Assembly: GCF_003205615.1 (NCBI RefSeq)
Contig: NZ_PYBV01000016.1
Coordinates: 64,619 to 128,618 of the forward strand
Length of the DNA stretch: 64,000 nt
DNA from: Micromonospora arborensis
Lineage (GTDB): Bacteria > Actinomycetota > Actinomycetes > Mycobacteriales > Micromonosporaceae
Reading direction: 5' to 3'
Made by a program: the position numbers and the translations under genes. Of this stretch, positions 18,923-27,557 are shown one piece after another (position 1 is the first letter of the stretch; each line of letters opens with the position of its first letter). The notes beneath the pieces were generated by a model that was not told where the DNA came from, ran no database searches, and saw only the letters and a list, made by a program, of their open reading frames with translations.

Positions 18923-19918
18923 TCAGCGCGGGTTGGGCGTACCTGTTCCAGCCAACTCGGCCGGGACCGCGTCGTCGAACGCCGAGGCGGAAGCAACGGT
19001 GACGTCAGCGGGAACGGCAAGGGAGGCAGGGGCGGAGGTGTTCCCGGCCCCAGCGCGAGCTCGGCGGGTACGACGCAGAGCCCGCACGGCCAGCACCAGC
19101 GCGGCCAACCAGCCGGCGGCCAGCAGGGCGTACACGGCGGGCCGGGCCGGGCCGCCCAGCTCGGCGGAGCGGATCAACGTGCGGGCGTTGGTCAGTACGA
19201 TCACGCCGCCGACCGCCGCGCCGAGTAGCTGGGCGGGCACGATGCGCACCAGCCAGGCGGCCAGCGGGGCGGCGATGAGCCCGCCGACCAGCAGCGCGGC
19301 GACGGTGGGGAGCAGGAACCCCTCGGTGCCGAGCCCGATCAGGAAGCCGACGCTGGCCGCGCCGGCCACCACGAACTCGGCGGTGTCCACCGAGCCGATC
19401 ACCTTGCGTGGCTCCATCCGGCCGGAGACCAGTAGCGCAGGTGTCGCCACCGGCCCCCACCCGCCGCCGCCGGTCGCGTCGACGAAGCCGGCGACCAGGC
19501 CCAGGGGGCCGAGGAAACGACCACGTAGCCGCCCGCCGACCCGATCGGTGCGCAGCGGTCGGGCGAAGCGGACCAGCAGGTACGCGCCGAGCGTGAAGAG
19601 GATGCCGGCCATCCACGGCGCGGCCGACTCGGTGGAGATCGAGCTGAGCAGGGTGGCACCGGCGAAGGCACCGATCGCGCCGGGCAGGGCGATGCGGGTC
19701 ACCACTCGCCAGTCGACGTTGCCGAACCGCCAGTGCGCGACCCCGGCGGCGAGCGTGGTGCCGATCTCGGCAAGGTGCACCGAGGCCGAGGCGGCGGCCG
19801 GGGCGACCCCGGCGACCAGCAGCAGAGTGGACGACGTCAGCCCGTACGCCATGCCGAGCGACCCGTCGATCAACTGCGCGGCGAGCCCGACCAGAGCGAG
19901 GATCAGCAGCTTGCGCAC
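18923..19918 (-). CDS. TauE/SafE (TSUP) family membrane exporter
   Basis: A 331-residue membrane protein with about eight hydrophobic segments in two repeated halves, each with a family motif (QLIDGSLGMAYGLTSST near the N-terminus; GFVDATGGGGWGPVATPALL in the middle). TSUP proteins move sulfite, sulfonates, thiosulfate or related anions. The Cys-free Rrf2 regulator just upstream on the same strand fits sulfur metabolism. I chose the GTG of VRKLLILAL, with AGGGGG just upstream. The ATG eight codons earlier has GGAG only two bases away, which is too close. The C-terminal 45 residues are a Pro/Ala-rich cytoplasmic tail. Confidence 0.9.
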   Translation of the reverse strand: MRKLLILALVGLAAQLIDGSLGMAYGLTSSTLLLVAGVAPAAASASVHLAEIGTTLAAGVAHWRFGNVDWRVVTRIALPGAIGAFAGATLLSSISTESAAPWMAGILFTLGAYLLVRFARPLRTDRVGGRLRGRFLGPLGLVAGFVDATGGGGWGPVATPALLVSGRMEPRKVIGSVDTAEFVVAGAASVGFLIGLGTEGFLLPTVAALLVGGLIAAPLAAWLVRIVPAQLLGAAVGGVIVLTNARTLIRSAELGGPARPAVYALLAAGWLAALVLAVRALRRTRRARAGAGNTSAPASLAVPADVTVASASAFDDAVPAELAGTGTPNPR

Positions 19919-19945
19919 GAGCGCCCCCTGACTTTTCGGCATCTC

Positions 19946-19965
19946 CTATCGACTTGGTCGACAAT
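19946..19965 (-). promoter_or_regulatory. Candidate Rrf2 operator before the TSUP gene
   Basis: The core GTCGACCAAGTCGAT on the minus strand consists of two near-identical GTCGA[C/T] half-sites, three bases apart. It sits just upstream of the exporter start and downstream of the Rrf2 gene. A binding site for that regulator is the obvious reading, but no consensus was checked. Confidence 0.4.
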
Positions 19966-20080
19966 GCGCCACGGGACTGCCGGGGTCAAGCCCCAGATCG
20001 GTGGTTGGGACGCCATCCTGCGGCACCCTCGGTCAGACGCCGCCGCACGGGCGACGCGGAGCGAGGAGGCCACGGCACAC

Positions 20081-20200
20081 CACGAACCACGCAAAAACTG
20101 CGAGCCCACCGCCCAACACGAACGACACGGAACCGCGAGCCCATCGCGCAACACGAACCACGCGGAACCGCGAGCCCACCGCGCGTCACGAGTGACGCGA
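20081..20200. repeat. 35-bp degenerate tandem repeat, three copies plus a partial
   Basis: Units beginning CACGAAC start at 20081, 20117 and 20152, with a partial at 20187, each carrying GCGAGCCCA[C/T]CG. Spacings are 36, 35 and 35 bases. The array fills the 278-base gap between the Rrf2 gene and its exporter, so a transcript from one to the other would carry it. There are no unique spacers, so it is not a CRISPR array. Confidence 0.8.
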
Positions 20201-20220
20201 TGCCCGCGTGGGGCCGGCCC

Positions 20221-20685
20221 TCAGATCCAGGCGCGCGGGTCGGCGACCAGCTCGGTGACCCGCGCGGGCAGGGTGCCCGCGGCCACGTCGGCGATGCTGA
20301 CCAGGTCCAGGATCTCCCGCTCGCTCGCCCGCAACGCGATCCAGACTTCCTGGAGCGCGCGGGCTGGGCCGTGGTAGCCGAGCTCCTCGGGGCGCTGTCC
20401 GCGTACGTGGGCGAGAGGTCCGTCGATCACCCGGATCACTTCGGCGAGGGTGATCTCCTCGGCGGGGCGGGCCAGCCAGTATCCGCCCTCCGGGCCGCGC
20501 TGGGCGTGCACGATGCCGCCCCGGCGCAGCTGGAGCAGGATGCTCTCCAGGAACTTCGGCGGGATTTCCTGGGCACGGGCGATCTGGTCGGCCGTGACCG
20601 GCCGGCCGCGCCCAGGACCACTGGCCGTCGCGGCAAGCTCGGCGGCCGCGCGGAGGGCGTAGTCGACCCGGGCGGATAAGCGCAT
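20221..20685 (-). CDS. Rrf2-family transcriptional regulator
   Basis: A 154-residue winged-helix regulator beginning MRLSARVDYALRAAAELAA, with the Rrf2 recognition region IPPKFLESILLQLRRGGIVHAQRGPEGGYWLARP. There is no cysteine anywhere in the protein, so it cannot hold the Fe-S cluster used by IscR or NsrR. It belongs with cluster-free members such as CymR, which sense sulfur status through a partner. That fits the sulfur-anion exporter gene downstream on the same strand. Confidence 0.92.
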   Translation of the reverse strand: MRLSARVDYALRAAAELAATASGPGRGRPVTADQIARAQEIPPKFLESILLQLRRGGIVHAQRGPEGGYWLARPAEEITLAEVIRVIDGPLAHVRGQRPEELGYHGPARALQEVWIALRASEREILDLVSIADVAAGTLPARVTELVADPRAWI

Positions 20686-20941
20686 GCCGGCAAGGTTAGC
20701 CGCTGGTCAGTCGGCCGGGCCGCCGACCCTCGGCCGATCGGGCACGCATCGATGGGAACTCGCGCTATTCGTGCCGGTTCCGGTCGCTGTTGAGGACGAG
20801 TGAAGTACCTCATGAACCACCGTTTGGTGGGCACGAAAATGCCAGCATGGAGCGCCCTTATGCTGAGCGGCGGTACGACCGTCAGACCGCTTGAGCGACG
20901 CCGGGCCGCACATTGCTACACATCGGGGGGAAGGCAACACG

Positions 20942-21610
20942 ATGACCGATATCGCCACACGCACCTGGGATGGCATGACCATCCCGGTCGCCGGCACCTA
21001 TCTTCTCGATCAGGCGCACAAGCGGATCGGCTTCCTGTCCCGACACATGATGGTGAGCCCGGTACGCGGCGAGTTCGCCGAGGCCACGGCGCAGATTTCC
21101 GTGGCGGAGGACCCGCTGCTCTCCTCGGTGACGGCGACCATCGAATCGGCAAGTATCAGCACCGGCAGCGTCGACCGGGACACGCATCTGAAGAGTGCCG
21201 ATTTCCTCGACGTGGAGCGCTATCCCACTCTCGAATATCGAAGCACCGGCATCAGGTGGCAGGGCAACGAGGACCCCATCTTCGCGTGGGCCCGTCTGCG
21301 CAGCCATCGACTGGGTGGGCGGGGCCGGAGTCCCATTGTCCCGCCGCAGTCCGACGGCACCCCCAGCCGATTCGTGCTCACCGGCGAGTTGATGGTGAAG
21401 GGAATCACCCGAGCTGTCGACCTTGAGGTGAATTTCGGTGGCGCTCGTACCGACCCGTACGGGCAGAACATCTTTGGCTTCAGCGCGACGGCCGAAATCA
21501 ACCGCGAGGATTACGGCCTGCTCTGGAATGTGATGCTCGAGAGCGGCGGGGTGCTGGTCGGTAAGACGGTGCAGATCGAAATCGCCGGCGAGGCCATCTA
21601 CCAGGCCTGA
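20942..21610 (+). CDS. YceI-family protein
   Basis: A 222-residue lipocalin-like beta-barrel protein of the YceI family, which binds long isoprenoid chains in known members. Motifs are AGTYLLDQAHKRIGFLSRHMMVSPVRGEF, then SISTGSVDRDTHLKSADFLDVERYP and a C-terminal DYGLLWN. No signal peptide is evident, so it is cytoplasmic. An insert of about 25 residues (LRSHRLGGRGRSPIVPPQSDG) distinguishes it from the usual 170-190-residue form. The ATG of MTDIATR has GGGGGGAAGG about eight bases upstream. An inverted repeat ccacc-gttt-ggtgg lies about 110 bases before it. Confidence 0.92.
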   Translation: MTDIATRTWDGMTIPVAGTYLLDQAHKRIGFLSRHMMVSPVRGEFAEATAQISVAEDPLLSSVTATIESASISTGSVDRDTHLKSADFLDVERYPTLEYRSTGIRWQGNEDPIFAWARLRSHRLGGRGRSPIVPPQSDGTPSRFVLTGELMVKGITRAVDLEVNFGGARTDPYGQNIFGFSATAEINREDYGLLWNVMLESGGVLVGKTVQIEIAGEAIYQA

Positions 21611-21618
21611 CGGCACCT

Positions 21619-21650
21619 CATCCCCGCCACGACGCGCCCTGGCGGGGATG
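21619..21650. terminator. Bidirectional terminator between the YceI gene and tesB
   Basis: An 11-bp perfect stem (CATCCCCGCCA with its complement) closes a 10-base loop between two convergent genes, starting nine bases past the YceI stop and ending 12 bases before the tesB stop. Confidence 0.75.
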
Positions 21651-21662
21651 GCCGCGACAGTC

Positions 21663-22547
21663 TCAGGCGCCCACGCGGCGCAGCAGACCCTCCTGGACGG
21701 CGCTGGCGATCTGCCGGCCGTCCGTGGTGAACATCCGGCCCGTGGCCAGCCCTCGTGCGCCGGACGCCGACGGGCTCAAACAGTCGTAGAGGAACCACTC
21801 GTCGGCGCGGAACGGCCGGTGGAACCACAGTGCGTGGTCGAGGCTCGCGCCGACCAACCCGCCCGGCCCCCAGACCTCCCCGTGCGCGGAGAGCACCGAG
21901 TCCAGCAGGGTGAGGTCCGAGGCGTAGGTGAGTGCGCAGGCGTGCAGCAGTGGGTCGTCCGGCAGCTTGCCGTCGATCCGCATCCAGACGCGCTGGTGCG
22001 GGTCGGCGGGTCGATCGCCGGGGCGGACCCAGCCGGGCTCACCGACGTAGCGCACGTCGATCGGGCGCGGGATCTGCCCCCAGATGCCCAGCCGCTCGGG
22101 GTAGCGGGAGAGCCGGTCGGTCATCGTCGGGACGTCCTGTGGCGGTGGCACGTCCAGCGGGGAGGTGGCCTGGTGGTCCAGACCCTCCTCGGCCCGCTGG
22201 AACGACGCCGACATGAAGAAGATCGGCTTGTCGTGCTGGAGGGCGACCGAGCGGCGTACCGAGAAGGACCGGCCGTCGCGGATGTTCTCCACCTGGTATT
22301 CGATCGGTTCGACCGGGTCGCCGGGGCGGACGAAGTACCCGTGCAGCGAGTGCACGAACCGCTCCGGGTCGACCGTGCGGCCGGCGGCGACCAGGGCCTG
22401 ACCCGCGACCTGGCCGCCGTACACCCGTTGTGGGCCGACCGGGGGGCTCATCCCCCGGAAGGTCATTTCCCCGGTCGGGTCGAGGTCCAGCACTTCCAGC
22501 AGCTGGTCCACCGCCGCCTGGCCGACCGCGACCCGACCGTCGGTCAC
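21663..22547 (-). CDS. tesB: Acyl-CoA thioesterase II
   Basis: A double-hotdog thioesterase of 294 residues that hydrolyses medium- to long-chain acyl-CoA. N-terminal half: FRGMSPPVGPQRVYGGQVAGQAL and HSLHGYFVRPGD. The catalytic Asp is in the second hotdog (VGASLDHALWFHRPF), with the partner Thr in ASDLTLLDS and Gln in IASAVQEGLL, matching the Asp-Thr-Gln triad of E. coli TesB. The GTG start overlaps the pyk stop (GTGA), so its translation is coupled to pyk. A pyk-tesB pairing is also known in Mycobacterium. Confidence 0.95.
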   Translation of the reverse strand: MTDGRVAVGQAAVDQLLEVLDLDPTGEMTFRGMSPPVGPQRVYGGQVAGQALVAAGRTVDPERFVHSLHGYFVRPGDPVEPIEYQVENIRDGRSFSVRRSVALQHDKPIFFMSASFQRAEEGLDHQATSPLDVPPPQDVPTMTDRLSRYPERLGIWGQIPRPIDVRYVGEPGWVRPGDRPADPHQRVWMRIDGKLPDDPLLHACALTYASDLTLLDSVLSAHGEVWGPGGLVGASLDHALWFHRPFRADEWFLYDCLSPSASGARGLATGRMFTTDGRQIASAVQEGLLRRVGA

Positions 22548-23992
22548 TGCAGCGCCCGCGCCGACGCCGCGTCGACCAGCGAGCCGAGCTGGTGGACGCG
22601 CAGCGTGTTGGTCGAGCCGGGGGTGCCGGGCGGGCTGCCCGCCACGATCACCACGTAGTCGCCGGGGTTGGCCCGGTTGAGGCCGAGCAGCGCCTGGTCG
22701 ACCTGGCGGAACATGTCGTCGGTGTGCTGCACGAACGGCATCAGGAAGGTCTCCACGCCCCAGGTGAGGGCGAGCTGGTCGCGCACCTCGGGGACCGGGG
22801 TGAACGCCAGCAGCGGCAGGTCGCAGTGCAGGCGGGACAGCCGTCGGACGGTGTCGCCGGTCTGCGAGAAGGCGACGAGCGCCTTGGCGTTGATGGCCCG
22901 GGCGATCGACGAGGCGGCAACGGTGAGCGCGCCACCGTGGGTACGCGGGTCGTGCTGCAGCCGGGGCACGCCGATCGAGCCGGCCTCGGTGGTCGTCACG
23001 ATCTTGGCCATGGTGCTGACGGTCAGCACCGGGTACTTGCCGACGCTGGTCTCGCCGGAGAGCATCACCGCGTCCGCGCCGTCGAGCACCGCGTTGGCGA
23101 CGTCGGAGGCCTCGGCCCGGGTGGGGCGGGAATTTTCGATCATGGAGTCGAGCATCTGGGTGGCCACGATGACCGGCTTGGCGTTCTCCCGGCACAGCTG
23201 CACGGCGCGCTTCTGCACCAGGGGGACCTGGTCCAGCGGCATCTCGACGCCGAGGTCACCGCGGGCGACCATCACGCCGTCGAAGGCCAGCACGATGGCT
23301 TCGAGGTGCTCCACCGCCTCCGGCTTCTCGACCTTGGCCAGCACCGGCCGGAACACGTTCTCCTCGGCCATGATGTTGTGGACGAGCTTGATGTCCTCGG
23401 CCGAGCGGACGAAGGAGAGCGCGACCAGGTCGACGCCGAGGCCCAGGGAGAAGCGCAGGTCCTCGGCGTCCTTCTCCGACATGGCGGGCACGCTGACCGC
23501 CACGTTGGGCAGCGAGACGCCCTTGTTGTTGGAGACCGGGCCGCCCTCGGTGACCAGGCAGCGGATGTCGTTGCCGGTGACGTCGGTGACCTCGACGGCA
23601 ACGCGGCCGTCGTCGATCAGCAGGCGGTCACCGGGCTTCACCTCGTGCGGCAGCTTCTGGTAGGTGCAGGAGACCCGCTCCTTGGTGCCGAGGATGTCGT
23701 CACTGGTGATCACGACCGAGTCGCCGGTGCGCCACTCGTGGGGGCCGTCGGCGAACTTGCCGAGCCGGATCTTGGGGCCCTGCAGGTCGGCGAGGATCGC
23801 CACGGGCTTACCTGCCGCCTCGGACGCCTCCCGGACCAGTCGGTAGACCGCCTCGTGGTCGGCGTGGCTGCCGTGGCTGAAGTTGAGCCTCGCCACGTTC
23901 ATGCCGGCCTCGACAAGACCCCGGATGCGCTCCGGGGACGAGGTAGCGGGACCCAGGGTGCAGACGATCTTAACGCGGCGTGTCACGCCCAT
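22544..23992 (-). CDS. pyk: Pyruvate kinase
   Basis: A 482-residue glycolytic enzyme converting phosphoenolpyruvate and ADP to pyruvate and ATP. The barrel motifs are intact: VKIVCTLGPATSS, MNVARLNFSHG, ILADLQGPKIRLG, MVARGDLGVEMPLDQVPLVQK and VIVATQMLDSMIENSRPTRA, followed by the allosteric C-terminal domain. The ATG of MGVTRRVK has GGAG upstream. A compact hairpin (7-bp stem, TCGG loop, 24013-24030) lies in the presumed 5' leader. Confidence 0.97.
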   Translation of the reverse strand: MGVTRRVKIVCTLGPATSSPERIRGLVEAGMNVARLNFSHGSHADHEAVYRLVREASEAAGKPVAILADLQGPKIRLGKFADGPHEWRTGDSVVITSDDILGTKERVSCTYQKLPHEVKPGDRLLIDDGRVAVEVTDVTGNDIRCLVTEGGPVSNNKGVSLPNVAVSVPAMSEKDAEDLRFSLGLGVDLVALSFVRSAEDIKLVHNIMAEENVFRPVLAKVEKPEAVEHLEAIVLAFDGVMVARGDLGVEMPLDQVPLVQKRAVQLCRENAKPVIVATQMLDSMIENSRPTRAEASDVANAVLDGADAVMLSGETSVGKYPVLTVSTMAKIVTTTEAGSIGVPRLQHDPRTHGGALTVAASSIARAINAKALVAFSQTGDTVRRLSRLHCDLPLLAFTPVPEVRDQLALTWGVETFLMPFVQHTDDMFRQVDQALLGLNRANPGDYVVIVAGSPPGTPGSTNTLRVHQLGSLVDAASARALQ

Positions 23993-24055
23993 CAGGCTAG
24001 TCTCTCCTTCAGGTCGGACTCGGGTCCGACCCATTGCAGGCAGCGGAACATGTGT

Positions 24056-24113
24056 CCAACAACGCGCGGTGCGCGTCGGGCCGGCGGGCGGAACCGCACC
24101 GGGAACGTTGTGG
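24056..24113 (-). terminator. Imperfect hairpin between the FAD-oxidase gene and pyk
   Basis: CGGTGCG pairs with CGCACCG (24067-24073 with 24095-24101). Outside a short mismatch, CAACG pairs with CGTTG (24060-24064 with 24106-24110). It lies downstream of the FAD-oxidase stop and upstream of pyk on the same strand, so a terminator is likely, though imperfect. Confidence 0.4.
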
Positions 24114-24191
24114 CGACGGGCAACGGCGACCGCGCGCCGGGAATCGTACGCCTCCGTCGGCGTGCGCTGTCGGGGTGCTCCCGACAGACGC

Positions 24192-25574
24192 TCACCGTGG
24201 GTGCCTCGACGGCGGCAGGGTGGGCACCGCGGTAAGCAGGTCACGCGGGTCGTAGTGGCGCTTGGCCCGGCGCAGCCGCGCCCAGTTCGTGCCGTAGGCG
24301 AGCCGGACCCGGTCGGTCTCCTCCGGGGCGAGCAGGTTGGGGTAACCACCGGGCAGGGCGTGCGGGGCGAGCGCCGCCGAGGTGCGCTCGGCCCACTCCC
24401 GGTGCGGCCCGGCCTGCTCGCCGGGCGCCCAGGCCGCGATGATCTCGGTCAGCAGGTGGTCGCTCCGCAGGCCGAACGCCGTGTCGGCCAGCCGGACCCG
24501 GGTGGCGGCACCGTGGAAGTGGTGCAGGGCCAGCGCGGAGAACGGCGAGCTGACCTGCCGGGCCGCGTCGACGAGCGCATCCGCCGCACCGTCGGTCAGC
24601 GCGGGCAGCCAGCGGGTACGCAGCAGGTAGTGGTTGCCGTCGACCATCCCGCCGTCGAACATCCGCAGCGCGTCCGCGTACGGCATCGTGGCGATCTGGT
24701 CGACCAGCGGGGTGCCGAGCGCGCGCAGCCGCTGCAGCCACGGCAACGCGGCGTCCAGGTCCGGGCCGCTGTAGAACGGGCAGACGAAGACCACAGGCGC
24801 GCCGGCCGGGCCGGGTAGGAAGCCGGCCATCACGGTCAGCTCGTCCGGGGCCTCGGCGATCAGCGCGCCGTAGCCGCGCAGCACGGCCGGCGCCTCGGCC
24901 AGCGCGAACATGATCATGCCGGCCAGCACGGCGGGCAGCCGGTGCGCGCGGAAGCGCAGCTCGGTGACCACGCCGAGGTTCCCTCCGCCGCCGCGGAGCG
25001 CCCAGTACAGCTCGGCGTCGTGATCGGGGTCGGCGGTGACGCGGCGGCCGTCGGCGAGGACCACCTCCGCGCCGAGCAGGTTGTCCAAGGTCAGACCGAA
25101 CCGACCGCAGAGCGGGCCGTACCCGCCGGCGAGGGTGAGCCCCGCCATGCCCACGTCGCGGACCACCCCCGTGGGCACCACCAGGTCGTGCGGGCGGGCG
25201 GCGGCGAGCAACTCGGCCGCCGTGGCGCCGCCGCCGATGGTCACCGTGGCCGCGTCCGGGTCGACCCGGACGTCGCGCAGCCCGGTCAGGTCGAGCACCA
25301 GGCCGCCGTCGCGCAGCGCCCGGCCGGCCCAGTCGTGCCCGCCGGAGCGGACCGAGAGGGGCAGGTGGCACCGGGTGGCGATGCGGACCGCGTCGGCCAC
25401 CTCGTCGTCGTTCAGGCATTGGGCGACCAGGACGGGCGCGCGGTCCACCGCGCCGTTCCAGAGCCGGGTGGTGGTGACGAAACCGGGATCGCCCGGCTCG
25501 CGCAGCCGGTCGCCGAGCAGGGCCCGCAACCGGGCGGCGGCCGTCGCGACATCACCGGTGGCGGCGGAGATCAT
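24192..25574 (-). CDS. FAD-binding (PCMH/BBE-type) oxidoreductase
   Basis: A 460-residue flavoprotein of the berberine-bridge/6-hydroxynicotine oxidase class. The N-terminal PCMH FAD domain has LPLSVRSGGHDWAGRAL, where the His can bind FAD covalently, then GGYGPLCGRFGLTLDNLLGAEVV and YWALRGGGGNLGVV. The C-terminal BBE segment ends NWARLRRAKRHYDPRDLL. The position of the second covalent Cys of bicovalent enzymes is not matched, so FAD is probably held through one bond. There is no signal peptide. The substrate is unknown; such enzymes oxidise sugars, alkaloids or antibiotics. Confidence 0.88.
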   Translation of the reverse strand: MISAATGDVATAAARLRALLGDRLREPGDPGFVTTTRLWNGAVDRAPVLVAQCLNDDEVADAVRIATRCHLPLSVRSGGHDWAGRALRDGGLVLDLTGLRDVRVDPDAATVTIGGGATAAELLAAARPHDLVVPTGVVRDVGMAGLTLAGGYGPLCGRFGLTLDNLLGAEVVLADGRRVTADPDHDAELYWALRGGGGNLGVVTELRFRAHRLPAVLAGMIMFALAEAPAVLRGYGALIAEAPDELTVMAGFLPGPAGAPVVFVCPFYSGPDLDAALPWLQRLRALGTPLVDQIATMPYADALRMFDGGMVDGNHYLLRTRWLPALTDGAADALVDAARQVSSPFSALALHHFHGAATRVRLADTAFGLRSDHLLTEIIAAWAPGEQAGPHREWAERTSAALAPHALPGGYPNLLAPEETDRVRLAYGTNWARLRRAKRHYDPRDLLTAVPTLPPSRHPR

Positions 25575-25707
25575 GGCGACTCCTCGACCGGGGCCGACCC
25601 AAGGCTTCCGGGTGCGCCCCGGTGGCGGCCCTCGCTGGGCGCGACCGTAACACCGGCAGGCCGGTGAGCGCCGTCGTCATCACGACAGCCGGTGCTTGAG
25701 CGGCAGC

Positions 25708-26073
25708 TCAGCTCCCGGTCTTGACCAGGGGAAACTCCAGGGACCCGGCCGGGCAGAGGAAGCTCAGCACGTCCACCCGGTAGAGCCCGGCCTGCACCGC
25801 GGGGTCGGCCTCCAGCACGCTGCGGACGTCGTCGACGCTCCCGGTGCGGGCCAGCCCGAAGCCGATCGGCGGCTCCGGGTTGCGGGCCGGCCCGTCGATC
25901 GACCCGGCGACCAGGACGATGCCGCTGCGCTGCAACGCCTGCATGTGCTCGGCGTGCTCGGACTGCAACCGCTGGACGGTCTCGGCGGGCAGGGCCCGTC
26001 CGGCCGCGCCGGGATAGATCACGATGCACTCGTACGTGTCGAGCGCGAAGTTGACCTGCGGCACTCCCGCCAT
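25708..26073 (-). CDS. YciI-like dimeric alpha/beta-barrel protein
   Basis: A 121-residue protein with the YciI pattern: short hydrophobic strands, EHAEHMQALQRSGIVLVAGSIDG, and ADPAVQAGLYRVDVLSFLC near the C-terminus, where Asp-Pro and the following strand are typical. It would form a ferredoxin-like dimer. The family has a conserved His-Asp pair proposed as catalytic, but no general reaction is known. It stands alone on the minus strand, divergent from the aldo/keto reductase. Confidence 0.75.
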   Translation of the reverse strand: MAGVPQVNFALDTYECIVIYPGAAGRALPAETVQRLQSEHAEHMQALQRSGIVLVAGSIDGPARNPEPPIGFGLARTGSVDDVRSVLEADPAVQAGLYRVDVLSFLCPAGSLEFPLVKTGS

Positions 26074-26251
26074 GGGTGCTTCCTCCGCTCCGCCGTCGCG
26101 CCGGCATGCGCCGGCCCCGGCCAGCGTCGCACGTACGCCCCCTCGTGGCGGGCGCTTGCCGGCAACTGGCCCCGGCGGGCAGGTGACGTGTCAACGCACA
26201 CAGTCGGCCGACACGCCGTGCGACGGCCGAGTTCCGGGGGATGATCTACCT

Positions 26252-27124
26252 ATGGCGACCAACATCAGTGAGCAGCCCGCGAAGGCGTCCGGCACGTACC
26301 GGATCGGCGGGGACGTCACCGTCAACCGTCTCGGTTACGGGGCGATGCAGATCACCGGCCCGGGTGTCTGGGGCGACCCGAAGGACCCGGCGGAGGCGGT
26401 ACGGGTGCTGCGCCGCGCCGTCGAGCTGGGCGTGACGTTCATCGACACCGCCGACTCGTACGGGCCGTTCGTCTCGGAGTTGCTGATCCGCGAGGCTCTG
26501 CACCCGTACACCGACGATCTGGTCATCGCGACCAAGGCCGGGCTGACCCGCTCCGGCCCCGGCGACTGGCGTCCGGTGGGCCGCCCGGAGTATCTGCGTC
26601 AGCAGTGTGAGCTGAGCCTGCGCCACCTTGGCCTGGACAGCATCCCGCTGTACCAGCTGCACCGGATCGATGAGAAGGTGCCGCTCGCCGATCAGCTGGG
26701 TGAGCTGGCGCTGTTGCGGCAGGAGGGCAAGATCCAGCACATCGGGCTGTCCGAGGTGAGCGTCGCGCAGATCGAGGAGTCTCGCGCGATCACCACGATC
26801 GCCTCCGTACAGAACCTCTACAACCTCGCGAACCGCAGCGCCGAGGACGTGCTGGAGTACTGCGAGCGCAACGATCTCGCGTTCATCCCGTGGTTCCCGA
26901 TCGCGACCGGTGAGCTGGCCCGTCCGGGCGGCCCGCTGGACGCCATCTCCACCGCGCACGGCGCGTCACCCGCGCAGCTCGCGCTGGCCTGGCTGCTGCG
27001 CCGTTCGCCGGTGATGCTGCCGATCCCCGGTACGTCCTCGGTGGCGCACCTGGAGGAGAACGTGAGCGCGGCCGACGTGCGGCTCACCGACGACGAGTTC
27101 GAGGCGCTGGCCAAGGCGAGCTGA
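26252..27124 (+). CDS. Aldo/keto reductase
   Basis: A TIM-barrel NADPH-dependent oxidoreductase of 290 residues. The catalytic tetrad is visible: Asp and Tyr in FIDTADSYGPFVSE, Lys in LVIATKAGLT and His in LYQLHRID. The NADP-binding end is IPGTSSVAHLEENVSAADVRLT. The ATG of MATNISEQ is used; the frame runs open upstream into the promoter, without a family match. It is the product class often called oxidoreductase in amino-sugar or stress settings; no substrate can be assigned. Confidence 0.93.
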   Translation: MATNISEQPAKASGTYRIGGDVTVNRLGYGAMQITGPGVWGDPKDPAEAVRVLRRAVELGVTFIDTADSYGPFVSELLIREALHPYTDDLVIATKAGLTRSGPGDWRPVGRPEYLRQQCELSLRHLGLDSIPLYQLHRIDEKVPLADQLGELALLRQEGKIQHIGLSEVSVAQIEESRAITTIASVQNLYNLANRSAEDVLEYCERNDLAFIPWFPIATGELARPGGPLDAISTAHGASPAQLALAWLLRRSPVMLPIPGTSSVAHLEENVSAADVRLTDDEFEALAKAS

Positions 27125-27131
27125 CGCGTCG

Positions 27132-27170
27132 GGTTCGGACGTCGCCGGTTCAGTCGGCGGCGTCCGAACC
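27132..27170. terminator. Bidirectional terminator overlapping the EACC1-like gene end
   Basis: GGTTCGGACG (27132-27141) pairs with CGTCCGAACC (27161-27170), and an inner CGCCG/CGGCG stem extends it. The right arm lies inside the last codons of the small gene on the minus strand, so the hairpin serves both convergent genes. Confidence 0.7.
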
Positions 27171-27545
27171 GGCCTCCCGGGCGGCCCGCAGCGCCTCGGT
27201 CGCCTGGGCCAGCAGGCGAGCGGAGTCGGTGCGCCCGCTCACCTGGAGTTCCACCTCGGTGTCCCCGGCCTGGATCCGGATGCTGGCCTCGGTGCGCTGC
27301 TGGTCAACCCAGGACTGCAACAGGTTGAACAGCCCCGGGAGCAGCCCCTGGGCGAGCACCGCGATGATCACCGCGTCGCTGAAGCCCGCCCGTCCCCCGC
27401 CGCCGCCACCGGCCGGACGGACCACCGGCCGGTACTGCGGGCTGCGGTGGATCCAGTCGAGCAGGGCGACTGGCGGCGGCTGCCGGTGCCGGGGACTGAT
27501 GGTCAGCCGCACCGGCTGTCGCGCGGCGGTGTCGCTGTCGGTCAC
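27150..27545 (-). CDS. EACC1-like small effector-associated protein
   Basis: A 131-residue protein. The layout is an N-terminal strand (PVRLTISPRHR), a helix with DWIHRSPQYRPVVRP, a Gly run, a hydrophobic helix (FSDAVIIAVLAQGLLPGLFNLLQSWV), two strands (TEASIRIQAGDTEVELQV) and a final helix. This matches what I recall of the effector-associated constant component EACC1. EACC1 is found beside peptidases, caspase-like proteins and other effectors in actinobacterial conflict systems. The assignment is by pattern from memory, without a profile search. It lies 12 bases after the M48 peptidase gene, in the same operon. Confidence 0.55.
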   Translation of the reverse strand: MTDSDTAARQPVRLTISPRHRQPPPVALLDWIHRSPQYRPVVRPAGGGGGGRAGFSDAVIIAVLAQGLLPGLFNLLQSWVDQQRTEASIRIQAGDTEVELQVSGRTDSARLLAQATEALRAAREAGSDAAD

Positions 27546-27557
27546 GGTCTCTCCCGG

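Noticed and set aside
20081..20200. Possible CRISPR array
   Set aside because: The repeats are contiguous and degenerate, without unique spacers, and no cas genes are present.
22544..24349. Longer pyruvate kinase start about 119 codons upstream
   Set aside because: The added residues are Arg/Pro/Thr-rich and non-homologous; MGVTRRVKIVCTLGP is the family start.
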